Assembly (NCBI GenBank): GCA_964460465.1 | Contig: CAYWSB010000177.1 | Span: 1 to 10,096 of the forward strand | Reading direction: 5' to 3' | Source of the DNA: SLRI01 sp964460465 | Lineage (GTDB): Bacteria; Pseudomonadota; Alphaproteobacteria; Geminicoccales; Geminicoccaceae | Length of the DNA: 10,096 nucleotides | Part shown: piece after piece, positions 5,869-10,096 of the stretch | How positions within the stretch are numbered: the first letter of the stretch is position 1 | How the letters are laid out: each line of letters begins with the position of its first letter | Notes under the pieces: generated by a model | The model's input: the letters and a program-made list of their open reading frames with translations, nothing else | Told to the model about the DNA's origin: nothing | The model's database searches: none | Translations under genes and position numbers: made by a program

Positions 5869-7443
5869 TCAGGGCTCGGGCATCGGGCCGGGCGGCACCG
5901 TGAGCGCGGCCTCGTCCGCCGCCGGCGCCGGGCCCAGCACGGCGGCGATGTAGGCGTCCGGCCGGAAGAGCTGCGCGCTCGTCGCGTCGAGATAGCGCAG
6001 CATCGGCCCGGCCAGGACGGTCAGTGCCGCGGTGCCGGCGAGCAGCCCGGCCACCACCACCACCGGCAGGACGGCGAAGCTGCGCCCGGCGAGCTCGGCC
6101 GACTCGCGCGTCGCCTCGACCGTCCGGCTCTTCCAGAAGACGAGGCTGCCGGCGCGGGCGAAGCCGGTGATCACCAGGAGCGACGTGCCGAGGATCGCGG
6201 CCCAGACCAGGGGCGCCGCGGCGCTGTCGCGCACCCCGTCGAGAATCAGGAGCTTGCCGACGAAGCCGGAGAGCGGCGGCATGCCGGCCATGGCGATGGC
6301 GGCGGCGAAGAACAGCCCGGCCATGAGGTCGCCCTGGGCCGGCATCGGCTTCAGCTCGAGCCGGTCGCCGTCCTGGCCGCGCCGCTCGGCCAGCAGCTCG
6401 GCCAGGAGGAAGAGCGCCGCTGCCACCAGGGTCGAGTGCAGGATGTAGTAGAGGGCCCCGGCCATCGCGGCCTCGCCGAAGACGGCGATGGCGACCAGTG
6501 CCGTGCCCATCGAGCCGATCACGGCGAACGCCATGAGCCAGCGCAGCGAGCGGGCCGCCAGAATGCCGACCATGCCGAGCACCAGGGTGAGCAGGGCGAG
6601 CGGCAGGAGCCAGGCGGCGGCGAGCCAGGCGGCGTCGCCGGCGTCGCCACCGAAGACCAGCGTGTAGACGCGGATGATCGAGTAGCCGCCGACCTTGGTC
6701 ATGATGGCGAAGAGCGCCGCCACCGGCGGCGAGGTGGCGCTGTAGGTCGACGGCAGCCAGAAATGCAGCGGGACCAGGGCCGCCTTGACGCCGAAGACCA
6801 GCAGCAGCAGCACGCCACCCGCCTGCAGGATGGCCTGGTCGGCGGCCGGCACCCGGGCCACCTTGACCGCCAGATCGGCCATGTTCAGCGTCCCGGTGAC
6901 GCCATAGATCAGGCCCACGGCGACCAGGAACAGGGCCGAGCCCGTGAGGTTGACGACGACGTAGTGGGTGCCGGCCCTGAGCCGCTCCGCCCCGGCACCG
7001 TGGAGCATCAGCCCGTAGGAGGCGAGCAGCAGAACCTCGAACCACACGAAAAGGTTGAAGAGGTCGCCGGTCAGGAAGGCGCCGTTCAGGCCCATGAGCT
7101 GGAACTGGAAGAGCGCGTGGAAGTGGCGGCCGCGACGGTCCCAGCCGCCGATGGCGTAGAGCAGGACGAAGACCGAAAGGAGGCAGGTCAGCGTCACCAT
7201 CAGGGTCGAGAGGCGGTCCTGGACGAGCACGATGCCGAAGGGTGCCGGCCAGTCGCCGAGCGCGTAGACATGGATCGCCCCGCCCGCCGCCTCGGCCATG
7301 AGACCGATGGCGACGGCGAGGCAGGCGACGGTGGCGGCGAGCGAGGCCACCCGCTGCAGCACGATGTCGTGGCGCAGCGCCAGGATCAGGACGCCCGCCA
7401 TCAGCGCCGGCAGGACGATGGGCACGGCCAGCCAGTGGCTCAT
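5869..7443 (-). CDS. mrpD: Mrp/Mnh/Pha antiporter subunit D (NuoM/N-like)
   Basis: Proton-translocating subunit of 524 residues, related to the antiporter-like subunits of respiratory complex I, with about fourteen membrane helices. Charged residues expected in the ion path are present: Glu136 in LFVWFEVLLLASYG, Lys220 in VFGVKAALVPLHFW, Lys250 in IMTKVGG, His336 in YYILHSTLVAA and Lys397 in LSGFVGKLLI. The segment STYSATSPPVAAL (232-244) is the family version of the conserved Pro-containing loop. With MrpA it couples Na+ (or K+) export to proton entry. The gene overlaps mrpC by 4 nt (ATGA), which fixes the start at 7443. The last 20 or so residues are a Pro/Ala-rich tail of no clear role. 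It is separated from NuoM/NuoN by the neighbouring mrpC, E, F and G genes. Confidence 0.95.
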   Translation of the reverse strand: MSHWLAVPIVLPALMAGVLILALRHDIVLQRVASLAATVACLAVAIGLMAEAAGGAIHVYALGDWPAPFGIVLVQDRLSTLMVTLTCLLSVFVLLYAIGGWDRRGRHFHALFQFQLMGLNGAFLTGDLFNLFVWFEVLLLASYGLMLHGAGAERLRAGTHYVVVNLTGSALFLVAVGLIYGVTGTLNMADLAVKVARVPAADQAILQAGGVLLLLVFGVKAALVPLHFWLPSTYSATSPPVAALFAIMTKVGGYSIIRVYTLVFGGDAGDAAWLAAAWLLPLALLTLVLGMVGILAARSLRWLMAFAVIGSMGTALVAIAVFGEAAMAGALYYILHSTLVAAALFLLAELLAERRGQDGDRLELKPMPAQGDLMAGLFFAAAIAMAGMPPLSGFVGKLLILDGVRDSAAAPLVWAAILGTSLLVITGFARAGSLVFWKSRTVEATRESAELAGRSFAVLPVVVVAGLLAGTAALTVLAGPMLRYLDATSAQLFRPDAYIAAVLGPAPAADEAALTVPPGPMPEP

Positions 7444-7859
7444 GCCGGACCCCGCCCGCCTGCGGCGACCCGGGCGGCGTCGGCCGGCCTGATCGGGCTG
7501 CCGTCCGGATAGGTCGCGGGCGGCTCGCCGGCGCCCGGCTCGGCGCCGTCGACATGGTCGCTGCCGACCTCGAGGAAGCCGCGCAGGATCAGCACCACGG
7601 AGAACGCGGTCATGCCGAAGGCAATGACGATGGCGGTGAGCACCAGCGCCTGGGGCAACGGATCGGTGTAGGCCTCGAGCTTCAGGCTCAGGACCGGCGG
7701 CTGGTCGACCGCCAGGCGTCCCATGGCGAAGAGCAGCGCGTTGACGCCGTAGGACAGCAGGGTGAGGCCGACGATCACCGAGAAGGTCCTGGCCCGGAGC
7801 AGCAGGTAGATGCCCGCGGCGAAGAGCAGGCCGATGCTGGAGGCGACGAGGAGCTCCAT
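7440..7859 (-). CDS. mrpC: Mrp/Mnh/Pha antiporter subunit C (NuoK-like)
   Basis: Small NuoK-like membrane subunit of 139 residues with three helices (about 3-21, 27-46 and 69-93). Family marks are LLSYGVNALLFAMGR (34-48) and YTDPLPQALVLTAIVIAFG (64-82). It sits between the two large proton-translocating subunits in the Mrp complex. The start ATG at 7859 lies 10 nt after the mrpAB stop; the upstream AGGCGG-like sequence is a modest ribosome binding site within the end of mrpAB. The stop overlaps the mrpD start (ATGA). The protein carries a polar, Pro/Gly/Ala-rich tail from about residue 98 onward, somewhat longer than in many MrpC proteins. Confidence 0.94.
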   Translation of the reverse strand: MELLVASSIGLLFAAGIYLLLRARTFSVIVGLTLLSYGVNALLFAMGRLAVDQPPVLSLKLEAYTDPLPQALVLTAIVIAFGMTAFSVVLILRGFLEVGSDHVDGAEPGAGEPPATYPDGSPIRPADAARVAAGGRGPA

Positions 7860-7869
7860 GCCCGGCCGC

Positions 7870-10096
7870 CTACTTCGCCGCCGCGGCGGCCGTCGCCGCC
7901 CCGCCGTCCGGCGCCAGCGAGGGGTCGACGTCCATGGGCCCGTCCTGCACCTCCAGGTGCTCGGCGATCCGCCCGACCCGCGAGAGGCGGGCGAGCGCCA
8001 GCATCACCGAGCCCACGACGCAGAGGAACACGCCGACGTCGAACGCCATGGCCGAGGCCAGCTCGAACGTGCCGACCACCGGCAGGGTGACGTAGTCGAA
8101 CCAGGAGGTGAGGAACGGCCGGTCGAAGAGCCAAGCGCCCACGCCGGTCAGGCCGGCCGCCAGGACCCCCCAGCCGATGACGTCGTGGTACTCGAGGCTG
8201 GCCCGGCGCTGCGCCCAGGCGAAGCCGGAGGCCATGTACTGCATGATCAGCGCGATCGAGACGACGAGGCCGGCGATGAAGCCGCCGCCGGGCTCGTTGT
8301 GGCCGCGCAGGAAGATGTAGGCGCCGACCATCAAGGCGAAGGCCAGCATCACGCGGGTGCCTACGACCAGGAGGAGCGGGTGCCGGTCGGCCGAGCGCGC
8401 CATGTCGACCTGCCAGCCGGCGAGCCGCCGGCCGGCCGCACCCTGCATCGCCGTGTCGAGCAGGGCCACGATGCCGAGTGCCGCGATGCCGAGGACGATG
8501 ATCTCGCCGAAGGTGTCGAAGCCGCGGAAGTCGACCAGGATCACGTTGACGACGTTGGTGCCGCCGCCGCCCGAGTAGGAGTTCGCGAGGTGGTACTCGG
8601 AGATCGAACTGAAGTCCCGCCGGAGGACGGCGTAGACGGCCGCCGCCACGCCGAGGCCGCCGAGCGCGGCCAGGGTGGCGTCCCTGACCTTCACCCCGAA
8701 CGGCGTCTCGACCGGCGTGCGCTTGGGCAGCAGATTCAGGGCCAGCAGCAGGAGGACCACTGTCACCGCCTCGACCGAGATCTGGGTGAGCGCCAGGTCC
8801 GGGGCGGAAAGGTAGAGGAAGCCCAGGCTCACGACGACGCCGATCACCCCGACGAGGATCAGCGTGAACAGCCGGTCGCGATGCAGCACGACGATCGCGA
8901 GGCAGGCGCCCGCGAGCAGCAGCCAGCCGACCAGGGCCAGCGGCGGGACCGGCAGCATCGGGTTGAGGCCGCGCCCGCCGCTGGCGGAGAGCCAGGCGCC
9001 GAAGCCGCCGACCAGCGCCGCCCCGACGATGCAGGCGAGGTAGCGCTGCAGCGAGCCGCTCTGCAGCAGCCAGGTGCCGCGCCGGGACCACTCGACGACC
9101 GCCTCCACCGACGCCTCGAACAGCACCTTCGCCTCGGGCCGGCGGAACCGCTCGCGCCACGCCACCGCGGCGGCGTGGCGCCGCAGCAGGAGATAGCCGG
9201 CGACCACAGCGAGGACGCTCATGAACAAGGCGGGGGTCAGCCCGTGCCAGAGCGAGAGCGAGTAGTAGGGCAGCTCGCCGCCGATCACGGCGCCGGCCGA
9301 GACCGCGAGGAGCGGGCCAACCACGCTGTTGGGGAAGAGGCCGATCAGCACGACCAGCGCCACCAGGACGGCCGGCGGCGCCCACATCCCGAAGGGCGGG
9401 TCGTGCGGCCTGTGCGGGTAGTCGTCGCGCCTGGGCCCGAGATAGACGTGCACGATGTAGCGCAGCGAGTAGGCGACGGAGAAGACCGCCCCCAGGGTGG
9501 CGAGGATCGCCACCGTCGGATCGAAGCCCTGGCCCAGCCAGCGCGTGTCGGCGGCGGCCTCCAGCATGAACTCCTTCGACATGAAGCCGTTGAAGGGCGG
9601 GATGCCGGCCATCGACAGCGCGGCGATGAACGCCATGGTGGCCGAGATCGGCATCAGGTGCACGAGCCCGCCCAGTCGTGCGATGTCGCGCGTGCCGGCC
9701 TCGTGGTCGATGATCCCGGCATTCATGAAGAGGGCGGCCTTGAAGGTCGCGTGGTTGATGATGTGGAAGACCCCGGCCATGGCCGCGAAGGGCGTGCCGA
9801 TGCCGAAGAGCATGGTCACGAGGCCGAGATGGCTCACCGTCGAGAAGGCCAGGAGCCCCTTGAGGTCGTCCTTGAAGAGCGCGATCCAGGCGGCGATCAC
9901 CATGGTGGCGAGGCCCGTGGTCGCGACGAGGTAGAACCAGGCGTCGGTGCCGGCCAAGGCCGGCCAGAGCCGGCCCAGGAGGAAGATCCCGGCCTTCACC
10001 ATGGTGGCACTGTGCAGATAGGCCGAGACCGGGGTCGGCGCCGCCATGGCGTGCGGCAGCCAGAAATGGAACGGGAACTGCGCCGACTTGGTGAAG
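7870..10096 (-). CDS. mrpA: Fused Mrp/Pha antiporter subunit A-B, 5' partial
   Basis: The open frame runs off the right edge, so the true start lies upstream; 741 residues are visible. The M at 10047 is internal, because codons before it read FTKSAQFPFHFWLPHA, a conserved MrpA/NuoL stretch with the path lysine (codon 10087-10089). Numbered from the first full codon, the NuoL-like part continues with YLHSATMVKAG (26-36), NHATFKAALFMNAG (114-127) and IPPFNGFMSKEF (165-176). The MrpA C-terminal region follows with DLALTQISVEAV (Glu442) and DFRGFDTFGEI (Glu531). Residues about 572-705 form a MrpB domain with the mark RGHNEPGGGFIAG (597-609). The fused A-B form is the group 2 arrangement known from alphaproteobacterial Pha systems and explains why no separate mrpB follows. 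The protein is the main sodium- and proton-handling subunit. It ends in an Ala-rich tail and TAG (7870-7872), 10 nt before mrpC. Confidence 0.95.
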   Translation of the reverse strand, partial: FTKSAQFPFHFWLPHAMAAPTPVSAYLHSATMVKAGIFLLGRLWPALAGTDAWFYLVATTGLATMVIAAWIALFKDDLKGLLAFSTVSHLGLVTMLFGIGTPFAAMAGVFHIINHATFKAALFMNAGIIDHEAGTRDIARLGGLVHLMPISATMAFIAALSMAGIPPFNGFMSKEFMLEAAADTRWLGQGFDPTVAILATLGAVFSVAYSLRYIVHVYLGPRRDDYPHRPHDPPFGMWAPPAVLVALVVLIGLFPNSVVGPLLAVSAGAVIGGELPYYSLSLWHGLTPALFMSVLAVVAGYLLLRRHAAAVAWRERFRRPEAKVLFEASVEAVVEWSRRGTWLLQSGSLQRYLACIVGAALVGGFGAWLSASGGRGLNPMLPVPPLALVGWLLLAGACLAIVVLHRDRLFTLILVGVIGVVVSLGFLYLSAPDLALTQISVEAVTVVLLLLALNLLPKRTPVETPFGVKVRDATLAALGGLGVAAAVYAVLRRDFSSISEYHLANSYSGGGGTNVVNVILVDFRGFDTFGEIIVLGIAALGIVALLDTAMQGAAGRRLAGWQVDMARSADRHPLLLVVGTRVMLAFALMVGAYIFLRGHNEPGGGFIAGLVVSIALIMQYMASGFAWAQRRASLEYHDVIGWGVLAAGLTGVGAWLFDRPFLTSWFDYVTLPVVGTFELASAMAFDVGVFLCVVGSVMLALARLSRVGRIAEHLEVQDGPMDVDPSLAPDGGAATAAAAAK

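Noticed and set aside
5822..7555. 577-codon minus-strand ORF overlapping mrpD in another frame
   Set aside because: Arg/Gly/Ala/Pro-rich frame-shifted shadow of mrpD; the mrpD frame shows the conserved membrane-embedded Glu and Lys residues.
7775..9385. 536-codon minus-strand ORF overlapping mrpAB
   Set aside because: Arg/Gly/Ala-rich frame shadow; the overlapping mrpAB frame carries the conserved MrpA and MrpB motifs.
4699..10096. Respiratory complex I (nuo) operon
   Set aside because: The large subunits resemble NuoL/M and mrpC resembles NuoK, but the E, F and G subunits and the MrpB domain are specific to Mrp antiporters, and no quinone- or NADH-module genes are present.

Overview
The window is very GC-rich double-stranded bacterial DNA with tightly packed genes. 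It is most consistent with an alphaproteobacterium. The basis is a fused MrpA-MrpB subunit (the PhaAB arrangement known from rhizobia and relatives), an ExoP-like Wzz/BY-kinase protein, and strong G/C third-position codon use. This is inference from gene content; no rRNA or other taxonomic marker is present, and genus cannot be given.

Layout: (1) 1-85 is the trailer of the first gene and holds two tandem strong hairpins. (2) 86-2389, minus strand, encodes a polysaccharide co-polymerase fused to a bacterial tyrosine kinase, which controls export and chain length of an exopolysaccharide or capsule. (3) 2390-2943 is a 554-bp divergent intergenic region with an AT-rich core, a set of overlapping inverted repeats and a possible small leader ORF. 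(4) 2944-4530, plus strand, encodes an unusual membrane protein with an N-terminal HAD-like phosphatase domain and a C-terminal UbiA-like polytopic domain. (5) 4531-4698 is a GC-palindromic spacer between convergent genes. (6) 4699-10096, minus strand, is a multisubunit Mrp/Mnh/Pha cation:proton antiporter operon read in the order AB-C-D-E-F-G. The 5' end of the fused mrpAB lies beyond the right edge; every other subunit is complete.

The left third looks like an envelope-polysaccharide locus: a chain-length/export kinase divergently arranged with a putative lipid-linked-sugar enzyme through a shared control region. The right part is a housekeeping-type ion-homeostasis operon with very short gaps and ATGA overlaps (C/D and E/F), which suggests one transcript and translational coupling. 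I see no mobile element, CRISPR array, tRNA or rRNA. The least conventional items are the HAD-UbiA-like protein and the competing hairpins in the kinase-gene leader; no clearly new multi-gene system is visible.
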